From Accumulibacter sp. (GTDB lineage: Bacteria; Pseudomonadota; Gammaproteobacteria; Burkholderiales; Rhodocyclaceae): a DNA stretch of 64,000 nt. A program made the translations under genes and the position numbers. Under the pieces are notes generated by a model, which was given only the letters and a program-made list of their open reading frames with translations, was not told where the DNA came from and searched no databases. The stretch spans positions 95,647 to 159,646 of the forward strand of contig NZ_JAMTDX010000027.1 in the NCBI RefSeq assembly GCF_023806625.1, in the 5' to 3' direction. Of this stretch, positions 25,718-34,173 are shown piece by piece (position 1 is the stretch's first letter; the number at the start of each line of letters is the position of its first letter).

Positions 25718-26035
25718 ATGAACAAGCAGAGCATCGCACCCAGCAACGCTCCGGCCATCACTCAACACGCGTGGACTCGCATGAGCGGCCGTGGATTGAA
25801 CTGCCAGACCATCGATACCGTGCTGAGCTTCGGGCGTGTGATTCACGTGCGCGGGGCGGCGATTCACGTCATCGGCCGGAAGGAAGTAGAGAAGCTGGCT
25901 CGTTTCGGCGTGGATGTGGGCCACTGCGAAGGGGTCCAGGTCGTCTGCACCCCCGACGGATCCGCAATCCTGACGGTGTACAGGAACAGCGACTTCCGAG
26001 GACTGAAGACGGGTGGCGGACGGCGTTGGCACTGA
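25718..26035 (+). CDS. DUF4258 domain protein
   Basis: 105 residues. The core ITQHAWTRMSGRGLNCQTID, followed by VIHVRG and later VQVVCTPDGSAILTVYRN, follows the DUF4258 pattern (His near the start, R-x-x-x-R-G, and a C-terminal strand pair). DUF4258 proteins are often toxin-like or partner with YgiT-type antitoxins; the fold is related to RelE-like and BrnT-like proteins. It is the first gene after the sigma54 promoter, with GGGAG upstream of ATG 25718. No partner antitoxin is adjacent, so it may be an effector or adaptor of the operon. A second, distinct DUF4258 gene lies at 44588-44866. Confidence 0.75.
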   Translation: MNKQSIAPSNAPAITQHAWTRMSGRGLNCQTIDTVLSFGRVIHVRGAAIHVIGRKEVEKLARFGVDVGHCEGVQVVCTPDGSAILTVYRNSDFRGLKTGGGRRWH

Positions 26036-26076
26036 TGGCTTGCAGCTCGCTCGGCCAGAACTAAACGGGGCAGACC

Positions 26077-27162
26077 ATGGGATGGGGCAAGTACCACGAA
26101 GATAACGTCAGCCGTTATTGGCGGGACGCCAATACAAAGGTGAGGATGGGACACGAACCTCAGGATTGTCCGCCAGGCAAGGCCGGCGGCGGCGATGAAC
26201 TCGGAGAGCTCAGGCTGCTTCGGCGCCGACTGGCGGAGAACCCGGGCGACCGGCACGCGCAGCTGGCGTTTCACGCGGAGAAGGCGCGTCTCGAAAAGCT
26301 TGGTGTTGGCGCTCGCGAAATCTTGGACGTCATTCACGGTAGCGACGAGCGCAAACATGGACCACTGGACATCGCTGATCGTAGTGACGGAACGTCGGCC
26401 GTTTACAGGCGACTGCCGAACGAAGTCGAGAGTAGAGCTCGATCGAACGGCAGCAAGGCGCCAGCGGAGGTCCCGTCGAATATGAGAGGAGAAAAACGCA
26501 TGTCCAAGCTCAAAGATTTCACCGTCTCTACGGCGCGCCCCCTGCCCGTCATCGTCCTCGCCGACGTCAGCGGCAGCATGAGCGCGAACGGCAAGATCGA
26601 TGCGCTCAACGATGCGGTTCAGTCGATGATCGAGAGCTTCGCGGCCGAGGACCACAGCCGAGCCGAGATCCACGTCGCTGTCGTCGCCTTTGGCAAGGGC
26701 GGCGCCAGGCTCCACCAGCCTCTGTTGCCAGCGACGCAAATCAAGTGGGAGCGAGTCGGCGCAGCGGGGAATACGCCCATGGGCGCGGCGTTCGATCTGG
26801 TCGTGAAGATGGTCGAGGACCACGCACAGATCCCGAGCCGGGCATACAGACCGACCGTTGTGCTCGTCTCCGACGGCCAGCCCACCGACGAGTGGCGCGA
26901 ACCCCTGCAGCGCATGCTCGCTTCGGACCGCGCGTCGAAGGCATCACGGTTCGTGCTCGGGATCGGTGATGACGCAGATCCCGCAATGCTGGCCGAGTTC
27001 CTGGCCGATCCGGCCGCACGAGTGTACTCGGCGCACGAAGCCCGACAGATCAAGAATTTCTTTCGGTGGGTGACGATGAGTGTGACGCAGCGCACACGCA
27101 GCCTGAACCCCAACAGCGTCGTCGTGGTCGACCCGATGGCTTTGGACGACTATGACTTCTAA
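26077..27162 (+). CDS. TerY-like vWA-domain protein with N-terminal extension
   Basis: The vWA domain is complete: MIDAS motif LADVSGSMS (residues 161-169), GNTPMGAAFDLV threonine site and VLVSDGQPTDEW. Such TerY-like proteins form the triad with a PP2C phosphatase and a kinase. The full frame from ATG 26077 gives 361 residues, including an extra N-terminal region (MGWGKYHEDNVSRYWRDAN and a Gly/Lys-rich linker). An internal ATG at 26500 with AGGAG at 26487-26491 would give the usual 220-residue TerY form. Both starts may be used. The stop overlaps the next start by 11 bp. Confidence 0.85.
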   Translation: MGWGKYHEDNVSRYWRDANTKVRMGHEPQDCPPGKAGGGDELGELRLLRRRLAENPGDRHAQLAFHAEKARLEKLGVGAREILDVIHGSDERKHGPLDIADRSDGTSAVYRRLPNEVESRARSNGSKAPAEVPSNMRGEKRMSKLKDFTVSTARPLPVIVLADVSGSMSANGKIDALNDAVQSMIESFAAEDHSRAEIHVAVVAFGKGGARLHQPLLPATQIKWERVGAAGNTPMGAAFDLVVKMVEDHAQIPSRAYRPTVVLVSDGQPTDEWREPLQRMLASDRASKASRFVLGIGDDADPAMLAEFLADPAARVYSAHEARQIKNFFRWVTMSVTQRTRSLNPNSVVVVDPMALDDYDF

Positions 27163-27892
27163 GGGTTACATGGTACGCAGGAGCCGTGTGGATTGCTTCG
27201 GTGCGAGTGTTGCCGGCCCTGCTCACCGGGCGCTACGAAGGCCCAACGAGGACCAATGGCTCGGTGCCTCTGGCGCCTTCGGCAGCCTGGTCGTGGTGAG
27301 CGACGGTTTGGGTTCGAAGGACCGTGCCAGGCATGGCGCAACGAAGGCCTGCATCGCAACCTTGCGTGCGGCCAGGGGGTGGCACAAGGACGGGACGGGA
27401 TCTCTCGACGATCTCGTCGGCCGAATCGAGCCGCTCTGGCTCGAGGAAATCGCCCCGTTCGACCGCTCGGATTGCGCCGCCACGTGCCTGCTGGCGCTCG
27501 CGTACCAAGATGGTCGAACCTACGTGGCTGCGCTGGGCGACGGGATGGCAGCCGTGCGCAGGCGCGGTGCCGTCGAGCGGGTCGAGCATCCGCGGGCATC
27601 GGACTTTTCTAACGAGACCCAGTCGCTCGGGAGCGGTGGTGTCTGGGCGAAGCGTTGCTTCGACTGCGCGGAGATCGACATCGCCGTGCTGGCATCGGAT
27701 GGCGTTTCGGACGACCTTCGTCCCGATCGCCTCGCCGACTTCGTCACTTGGCTGAAGGACGAAATCGGGACGTTGCAGCCGGTGCCTCGGTGGCGTTCGC
27801 TGCGGCGTGAGCTGAACGAATGGCCCACTCCAAGGCATATCGACGACAAGACCATTGCAGTTCTGGCGTGGCCGAACAGGGGGACGGAATGA
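27152..27892 (+). CDS. PP2C-family protein phosphatase of the TerY-P triad
   Basis: 246 residues. PP2C metal-binding motifs are visible in order: RPNEDQW, VVSDGLGS, the GST-like CAATCLLAL, ALGDG, LASDGVSD and a C-terminal DDKT. It should dephosphorylate Ser/Thr (or similar) residues set by the neighbouring kinase, possibly on the vWA protein or the helicase complex. It overlaps the vWA gene upstream and the kinase downstream (ATGA), so the three proteins are made in a coupled way. Confidence 0.9.
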   Translation: MTSKGYMVRRSRVDCFGASVAGPAHRALRRPNEDQWLGASGAFGSLVVVSDGLGSKDRARHGATKACIATLRAARGWHKDGTGSLDDLVGRIEPLWLEEIAPFDRSDCAATCLLALAYQDGRTYVAALGDGMAAVRRRGAVERVEHPRASDFSNETQSLGSGGVWAKRCFDCAEIDIAVLASDGVSDDLRPDRLADFVTWLKDEIGTLQPVPRWRSLRRELNEWPTPRHIDDKTIAVLAWPNRGTE

Positions 27893-29289
27893 CATCCGTT
27901 ATCCGGCAAGTCACCGACCTCAACGGGGCTCGTCATGTGCTGACGCGTCAACTCGGCCGAGGGGGCCAGGGGGCCGTCTTCGAAGTCAAGGGTGGGCGAC
28001 TGGCCGCGAAGATCATCTTCGACTCATCGCCGTCCCGACGTGAGCAACTCCGGAACCAGCTGACGGCGGTCAAGCGACTGCCGCTGGCGGACCTCGAGAT
28101 CGCTCGCCCATTGGAAATGCTGCGCGAGCCCGTGCTGGGTTACCTGATGGAACTGCTGACCGGGATGCAGCCGCTGAGTGCGCTCTGCAAGCCGCCGAAG
28201 GCGACGACCTCGGTTGCGTCCTGGTACTTTCAGACGGGTGGTCTTCGGAGACGCCTGGCACTGCTGGCACGCACGGCCGATGTCCTGTCCGCTCTTCACG
28301 GCAAAGGGCTCGTGTACTCCGATCCATCTCCGCACAACATCTTTGTCTCCGAAGCCAGCGATGCCACAGAAGTCCGCTTCATCGACAGCGACAACATCCG
28401 CTACGTGTCCAGCGCGGGGCTGCCCACGGTGTTCACTCCTGGCTATGGTGCACCTGAACTCATCCGCGGCGCTTCCGGAGTGAACTCGCTCACCGATGCG
28501 CATGCATTTGCAGTCCTCTGCTTCCAGACCCTATCCCTTGTCCATCCGCTCATCGGAGATGCCGTCTCGAGCGGACCGCCGGAGCGCGAAGAAGAGGCCT
28601 TTGGGGGATCGATGCCCTGGGTCGATGATCCGGGCGACAGTTCGAACCGTTGCTCGATCGGGATACCACGGAGCGTCACGCTCTCCGCGAGATTGGCTGA
28701 GATCTCGCAACGAGCTTTCCGCGCAGGTCTCAAGCACCCACTTCAGCGGCCCGGCGTCTCGGAGTGGGCGGAGAGACTGCACGCCGCTGCCGACGCGACA
28801 GTCCTGTGCCAGGAGTGCCACGGAACGTACTACATGAACGCCGAGCAATGCCCTTGGTGTGACGCGCCGCGCTTGGGTTTCGTCGTCGCGGAATTCCAGC
28901 TCTGGGACCCCGCGCTGGGTGAGGGCTCGGAGCTCGTGTCGCGACCCTCCGGCGATCGTCGAAGGCCTGTCATCGTCGCCGCCTTGGCACTGACCGATGG
29001 AGAGTCGAGAGTCATCACGCGTCGTCTTGCCACCGGGCAGGCTGGTCGGGACGGGCAGCGTCCGGTGATCGACCTGAAGTTCGAGGGCACGCGCGTCACG
29101 CTCCAGTCACTCGACGGGGCAAGCTACCGGCTCACATCGCCCACCGGAGCCAGATCTGCCTCGGTCGGACCGAAACCCTCGTCGATCCTACTGAAGCACG
29201 ACGAGGCCTCGTGGCGCTTACACCTCGGATCTCCCGACGCACTCCATAGGGTCGTGTCCTTCACCGCGCGTAAGGGGGGCACGAAATGA
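27889..29289 (+). CDS. TerY-P-type protein kinase with C-terminal zinc ribbon
   Basis: 466 residues. Glycine loop LGRGGQGAVF (22-31), Lys41 in LAAKII, catalytic loop GLVYSDPSPHN (140-150, with Asp145 and Asn150) and a metal-binding loop reading FIDSDN (164-169) in place of DFG. After the kinase there is a zinc ribbon CQEC at about 307-310 and CPWC at 321-324, then a C-terminal beta-rich tail. This architecture is the kinase-ZnR member of the TerY-P triad. The ATG at 27889 overlaps the PP2C stop; a longer open frame from 27820 is only overlap. Confidence 0.88.
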   Translation: MTSVIRQVTDLNGARHVLTRQLGRGGQGAVFEVKGGRLAAKIIFDSSPSRREQLRNQLTAVKRLPLADLEIARPLEMLREPVLGYLMELLTGMQPLSALCKPPKATTSVASWYFQTGGLRRRLALLARTADVLSALHGKGLVYSDPSPHNIFVSEASDATEVRFIDSDNIRYVSSAGLPTVFTPGYGAPELIRGASGVNSLTDAHAFAVLCFQTLSLVHPLIGDAVSSGPPEREEEAFGGSMPWVDDPGDSSNRCSIGIPRSVTLSARLAEISQRAFRAGLKHPLQRPGVSEWAERLHAAADATVLCQECHGTYYMNAEQCPWCDAPRLGFVVAEFQLWDPALGEGSELVSRPSGDRRRPVIVAALALTDGESRVITRRLATGQAGRDGQRPVIDLKFEGTRVTLQSLDGASYRLTSPTGARSASVGPKPSSILLKHDEASWRLHLGSPDALHRVVSFTARKGGTK

Positions 29290-32200
29290 AGGCGCACGAA
29301 GCTGCATTCGGAACGTGCTCGCTGATTGAGCTCGTGCCTGCCGATGCCACGACGTTCGACATGACGGTGGTCGTGAGAAGCGAAGCCGCCCTGCTGTTCT
29401 CGGAAGCCACCGGCCAATCGCTGCTTCGTGTCGGCACCGTGGCGGTTAGCGTGCGCGGGCGCGACAAGCAGGGGGAAACCGTTCTCGCGCGATTGCGCGA
29501 CCGCAATCTGCCTCGACTGGGATGGGTCGTTGCGGTGACGCCAAAGAGCGGCGCCACGGAATGGCTACAGGTCCAGATGCACGAGTTTCCAGTGCAGTAC
29601 TCCTGGCCGGGCAACATCGACATCGGGGTCGACGAGAAGATCGTCGACGTCATCCGTCAGAAGCTCGGGAAGAGCATCTCTGCAACGGAAGTCATTCAGT
29701 GGCTCACGGAGCGCTTCGTCCTGGTCGACCAGGAGTCGGGTTCCAAGGTCTTCATCTCTGGCAGCCCCGCGCCGGAGAGCGATCACCGTCGTCCGTTTCG
29801 CATGCACGGCAAGGGGTATGCAATCGATGTCCAGAAGACGCCCGACGACCGGCTTCTCGTGACGCGCCTCGTCGAAGCGCGTCGTGGATCGTCTGCGGAA
29901 GAGAGGCGCCCGATCGTTCCTGTTCAAGGCACCGTGCGCTTCTGCGATTCGACCATTGCAGGCGCATTTCGAGGTACGGCCCGCTCCCAGTTGGATCAGC
30001 TGGTGGAACAGGCCGGGAGCTACCTGAACGTCTGGCGCGAGTACAACAAGCTGGAGCGGGACAGTGTCTTTCGCCGAGCGCGGACGCTGGGGTGGCTGAG
30101 CTACTCGGACGCGAAACGGCAGGCAGACGGACGATGGCGCTTTCGGATCCAGGATGCGAAGCAGATCGACACAGCCCTGAATCTGCTTCGAGGTGCGGAG
30201 GATGTCGAACTGGAGGCCGCGTCGCACCCTCCACGCGAATTGCAGGAGTCCTCGGATACTTCGGCAAACGGCTCGTCGACCGAAGGGGACCTCGCCAGGA
30301 GTCCGAAGGCATTCGTCGGGTCGTTCGTTGGCGGTACGGCTGCCGGGCGGTACCTGGATGTCCTGCCGACAGGCGATCTGGACGACCGCGAGCCTCCTGT
30401 TCCCGGCGTCCTCTTCATGAGCATGAGCGGCGACAGAAAGCGGCTCGAGCGCAGGGAGCGGGCGCAAGCCAGCATCGCTCTGGCCGAATGTCCCATGCCT
30501 CAACTGGGGCTGCTGCTCGAAGGAAGCGTGGTACCGGAGAGAAGGCGGAAGGCGGAGGCGCCGCTTTCGGCGGCCGTGAAGGAGATCTTCGGCGACGATC
30601 CCACGCCCAGACAGATCGAAGCCATTCGAGTCGCCTTGAACACGCCGGACATCGCCCTGATTCAAGGGCCGCCCGGCACCGGCAAGACAAAGACGATCGC
30701 GGCCCTTCAGGCGCGATTGGCCGAGCTGGGCGAAGACGGCGACCTCGCCGGTCAGACGCTGCTCACGAGCTACCAGCACGATGCCGTGGAGAACGCGGCG
30801 GCCAAGACGCTGGTCTTCGGTCTGCCGGCCATCAAGGTCGGCAGGAAACACGGACGAAGCGATGACGGGGACGGATTCGACCGATGGCGGCGCGAGCGTG
30901 TCGACGCCATCCGAGCCGACCTCGCGAGCTTGCCGGAGAGGGCGGTTAGCGAAGTCCTGAGGAAAGTGCGGGCCATGTCTGCGGCCTACCAAGCTTCGCG
31001 GCTCGGCCCCGCGGAGTCCGCGAAGATGGTCCGCGAGATCGAAGACATCGCGCGACCGTATCTGTCGCCGTCGGTACTGGACCGCCTCCTTGCGATTCGA
31101 CAGGAGCTGTCGGCGCAACACGGATTCATGCCGGACTTCGAGTCAGACGATCGGGAGTTGTTGCTAAAGGCCGTCCGGGCGCTCCGCATCGATCCGGTCA
31201 GCTTTGGCGACGACGGTGCTCGAAATGCCGCGCGGGTCATGCAGCGGCTCGAACGTCTCGGGTCCCTGGACGACAACAGTCGGCGGCTGCTCTCCGCTGC
31301 GGCCGACTGGGATGCGGATGAGCCCCCCGGATTCCTGGGCGAACTCAAGGCGCTTCAGGAAGTCCTCATCGACCGCTTTGCGGAGCCCGCTGCGGTCGGC
31401 GGACCGCGCGGACATGCCGACCTGGAGGAACTGCTCCCTGAGATCGTCAACGAGCTTTTTTCGCGGGCGAGGGAGTCGTCCGGCGGCGAGGACGCGGTCC
31501 TGTACGAATACCTGTTCGACCTCGAGAACGACCTCGATGGCGTGAGGTCTGCCGTGCGCGACTACACCGTCGTGCTGGCAGCCACTTGTCAGCAGGCGGT
31601 CGGCTTTCAGATGAGCCTCCAGAAGGGGGAGCAGAGCGTCTTCGCGAACGTCATCGTCGACGAGGCGGCGCGGGCCAATCCCCTCGATCTGTTCATTCCG
31701 ATGGCACTGGCGGAGCGCCGGATCATTCTCGTCGGGGATCACCGCCAGCTCCCACACATCCTGGAGCCGAACGTCGAGGGGCAACTGGAACTCTCGGTCT
31801 CCGACGAGACGCGAAAGGCGCTGCGGCGGAGTCTTTTTCAACGCCTCTTCGAATCGATGCGTGAGCGCGAGGCTGCCGACGGCATCAAGAGAACCGTCAC
31901 GCTCGACGTGCAGTACCGAATGCATCCCGTTCTGGGTACCTTCGTCAGCGATACGTTCTATGCGCCCTACGGGGAAGCCTTTCGATCCGAGAAGCCTGCC
32001 GAACAGTTCGAGCATGGCCTGCCTGGCTACCAACCTCACGTCGCCGCTTGGGTCGACGTTCCGCTATCGGCCGGAAAGGAGCAGGGCGGACAGAGCAAGC
32101 GCAGACCCGCCGAGGCACGCTGGATCGCGAAGGAGCTCAAGAATCTGGCCACGGCCCGGCCGGATCTGAGCTTCGGGGTGATTTCGTTCTACGCGGGCCA

Positions 32201-32618
32201 GGTCGACGGAATCCTCGCCGAGTTGGAGGCGCTCGGCATTGCGGAACAACTCCAGGACGGGTCGTTCCGCGTCGCCGACGCATGGCGAGAGACGCGGGGG
32301 CTGGACGGACACCTCAAGGAGCGGATCCGGGTCGGCACGGTCGACGCCTTCCAGGGCAAGGAGTTCGATGTCGTCTTCCTGTCGATGACTCGATCGAACG
32401 ATCTTCCGATTTCCGACGAGCGCTCCCTGAGACGGAAGTTCGGGCACCTGATGCTCGAGAACCGGTTGTGCGTCGCGATGAGCCGCCAGCAGAGGCTACT
32501 GATCGTCGTTGGCGATTCGGGAATGCTTCGCGGCGAAGTCGCCGAACGAAGCCTTGCCGGCCTGGTGGCATTCCGAAAACTGTGCGAGGGGCGGCATGGC
32601 TGTGTTATTTCAGCTTGA
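29286..32618 (+). CDS. UPF1/DNA2-like superfamily 1 helicase
   Basis: 1110 residues. After about 450 residues of N-terminal accessory domain come the SF1 motifs: Walker A ALIQGPPGTGKTKTI (around 458-470), Walker B VDEAARANP (around 790) with GDHRQLPHIL, LDVQYRMHP (around 875), GTVDAFQGKEFDVVFLSMTR (around 1017) and RLCVAMSRQQ (around 1060). A helical insertion lies between motifs Ia and II, as in UPF1/DNA2 types. Similar helicases are part of TerY-P-linked CoCoNuT systems and are predicted to act on RNA. Overlaps the kinase gene by ATGA. Confidence 0.9.
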   Translation: MKAHEAAFGTCSLIELVPADATTFDMTVVVRSEAALLFSEATGQSLLRVGTVAVSVRGRDKQGETVLARLRDRNLPRLGWVVAVTPKSGATEWLQVQMHEFPVQYSWPGNIDIGVDEKIVDVIRQKLGKSISATEVIQWLTERFVLVDQESGSKVFISGSPAPESDHRRPFRMHGKGYAIDVQKTPDDRLLVTRLVEARRGSSAEERRPIVPVQGTVRFCDSTIAGAFRGTARSQLDQLVEQAGSYLNVWREYNKLERDSVFRRARTLGWLSYSDAKRQADGRWRFRIQDAKQIDTALNLLRGAEDVELEAASHPPRELQESSDTSANGSSTEGDLARSPKAFVGSFVGGTAAGRYLDVLPTGDLDDREPPVPGVLFMSMSGDRKRLERRERAQASIALAECPMPQLGLLLEGSVVPERRRKAEAPLSAAVKEIFGDDPTPRQIEAIRVALNTPDIALIQGPPGTGKTKTIAALQARLAELGEDGDLAGQTLLTSYQHDAVENAAAKTLVFGLPAIKVGRKHGRSDDGDGFDRWRRERVDAIRADLASLPERAVSEVLRKVRAMSAAYQASRLGPAESAKMVREIEDIARPYLSPSVLDRLLAIRQELSAQHGFMPDFESDDRELLLKAVRALRIDPVSFGDDGARNAARVMQRLERLGSLDDNSRRLLSAAADWDADEPPGFLGELKALQEVLIDRFAEPAAVGGPRGHADLEELLPEIVNELFSRARESSGGEDAVLYEYLFDLENDLDGVRSAVRDYTVVLAATCQQAVGFQMSLQKGEQSVFANVIVDEAARANPLDLFIPMALAERRIILVGDHRQLPHILEPNVEGQLELSVSDETRKALRRSLFQRLFESMREREAADGIKRTVTLDVQYRMHPVLGTFVSDTFYAPYGEAFRSEKPAEQFEHGLPGYQPHVAAWVDVPLSAGKEQGGQSKRRPAEARWIAKELKNLATARPDLSFGVISFYAGQVDGILAELEALGIAEQLQDGSFRVADAWRETRGLDGHLKERIRVGTVDAFQGKEFDVVFLSMTRSNDLPISDERSLRRKFGHLMLENRLCVAMSRQQRLLIVVGDSGMLRGEVAERSLAGLVAFRKLCEGRHGCVISA

Positions 32619-34170
32619 TTCGCCTGTTCTGCACTTCGGTCCCCGCCTTCCTGCGGGAGTCCGGTACAGCCAGCGCAAGTTCCTGTTGTGGCCGGCGCTG
32701 ATGTATCGGGTCGTCGCACCGGAAGTGCGGCCTCGACAGGTCAACATACTGCAGAAGGCAGTGCTCGGAATGTGTCGCGCGGGCATCACGTTCCCCCCGC
32801 GAATCGGCGAGAAGCTGAGAATCCATGCGGACCTGGCCACGCTCATCCTGTCCGAGCTTCTGCAGAGGGGGCTCATCAAGCAGGACGGACTGCCAACGCC
32901 TGCAGGCAACGAGGTGTTCGAGGCCGAAGCGCTCGACATGAGACCTGCGGTAACCGGGCACGTGTTCCAGGACCCGTGGTCCGGCGATCTCTGGCCACGC
33001 TTCGTCCAGCGCCTCGACTACGCGGAACTGGACCGTCGCGAGAACGGCTTTCCGGATCTGATTCTGGGCACCAAAGGTAAGCCGCGACGAGAGCGGGCCT
33101 TCATGTGCCGACCGCTCGACCCCTCGGTTCCGCCGGCGCCAGATGTGCGGCAAATACTGCGGGCGACCCGGCGGCACAAGTCGGCCCTGCGCAATTCCGA
33201 GTCCTTCGAGTCGGCCGATGAGGACGAGCATCTCGACCTGGACGCAGGTCCGGTGCTCGAGCGAATCTCGCTGGTAGACGACTCACCGACTCCGGTCTTC
33301 CTGTCCACCTTCATCTATCTGGTCGAGAACGATCACACCGGAGACTGGCACGCGTGCGATCCCTTCGGGCTGGGCGAGAGCCCGGCCCTCAGACGCGCCG
33401 TCGAGCGCGAACTCGCTCACTTTCCAAGGCTTCGCGAAACGGTCGAGGCCCTCTTTGGTTCGTCGTTGAACGAGCAGGCGGAAAAGCAGCGAGGCTGGAT
33501 TGCCGAAGTGAGGGCGCTGGCCACTTCGAACCTTGAGGGAACGCTCACGGTCGACGTGCGCGACCTGCCAGAGTTCGAACAGCTCGTTGAACTCGAAATG
33601 GCGCACGTCGAGGCGGGGCTGCTCGGCGATGCTTGTCCTGAGCAACGTCTGAGGGATCTCCTGGGTGCAGCGAGACGAGTACTCGAATCGTCATTCCGTT
33701 CGATAGGCGCGCGCTTTCCGCCGGGCGACGTGTGGCGCAAGGTCTACTTCAAGGACAAGAACGGCATGGATCGCCCGGTCCAGGACCAGGTCTACGTCTC
33801 GGCCGTCTATCGGGCACACGCCGCCGAGCTTGGCTTCAAGACTCCGTTGCCTGACGCTATGGCCGGAACTAGGCCAAACCACTTGAAAGCAGCATGCTTT
33901 GAATCCGGTTGGCGGCTTCGCGGTGCAATCGTCGCCGCGATGATGACGGCAACCAATCAGCCCCGTCACCCGCTTGTGCGCGCAGCGGAGCGTCGGCCAG
34001 AACTCATCGAGGATCTGGACCGGGTCGCAACGATGGCGGGTGATGCCATACACGCTGGTGACAGCATTCTGGAGCTTGCAGCGATGTCTCCAATCATTGA
34101 ATCGGTGTACAGATCCGTGGCGATCCTCGGCGGAATCGACGTTGGCGCGACACAACTGGTAGGGGGCTAA
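32596..34170 (+). CDS. Winged-helix / helical protein of the TerY-P-McrBC-like operon
   Basis: 524 residues, overlapping the helicase stop by 23 bp. Residues about 35-95 look like a winged helix (VNILQKAVLGMCRAG, then LATLILSELLQRGLIKQDGL). The middle is mixed with an acidic segment. The C-terminal 110 residues are helical (HPLVRAAERRPELIEDLDRV, ATMAGDAIHAG) and resemble the end of a HEPN domain, but the catalytic R-N of an RNxxxH motif is absent and only the His-like position remains. A role as recognition or scaffold subunit is a guess; the family was not recognised with certainty. Confidence 0.65.
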   Translation: MAVLFQLDSPVLHFGPRLPAGVRYSQRKFLLWPALMYRVVAPEVRPRQVNILQKAVLGMCRAGITFPPRIGEKLRIHADLATLILSELLQRGLIKQDGLPTPAGNEVFEAEALDMRPAVTGHVFQDPWSGDLWPRFVQRLDYAELDRRENGFPDLILGTKGKPRRERAFMCRPLDPSVPPAPDVRQILRATRRHKSALRNSESFESADEDEHLDLDAGPVLERISLVDDSPTPVFLSTFIYLVENDHTGDWHACDPFGLGESPALRRAVERELAHFPRLRETVEALFGSSLNEQAEKQRGWIAEVRALATSNLEGTLTVDVRDLPEFEQLVELEMAHVEAGLLGDACPEQRLRDLLGAARRVLESSFRSIGARFPPGDVWRKVYFKDKNGMDRPVQDQVYVSAVYRAHAAELGFKTPLPDAMAGTRPNHLKAACFESGWRLRGAIVAAMMTATNQPRHPLVRAAERRPELIEDLDRVATMAGDAIHAGDSILELAAMSPIIESVYRSVAILGGIDVGATQLVGG

Positions 34171-34173
34171 ACG

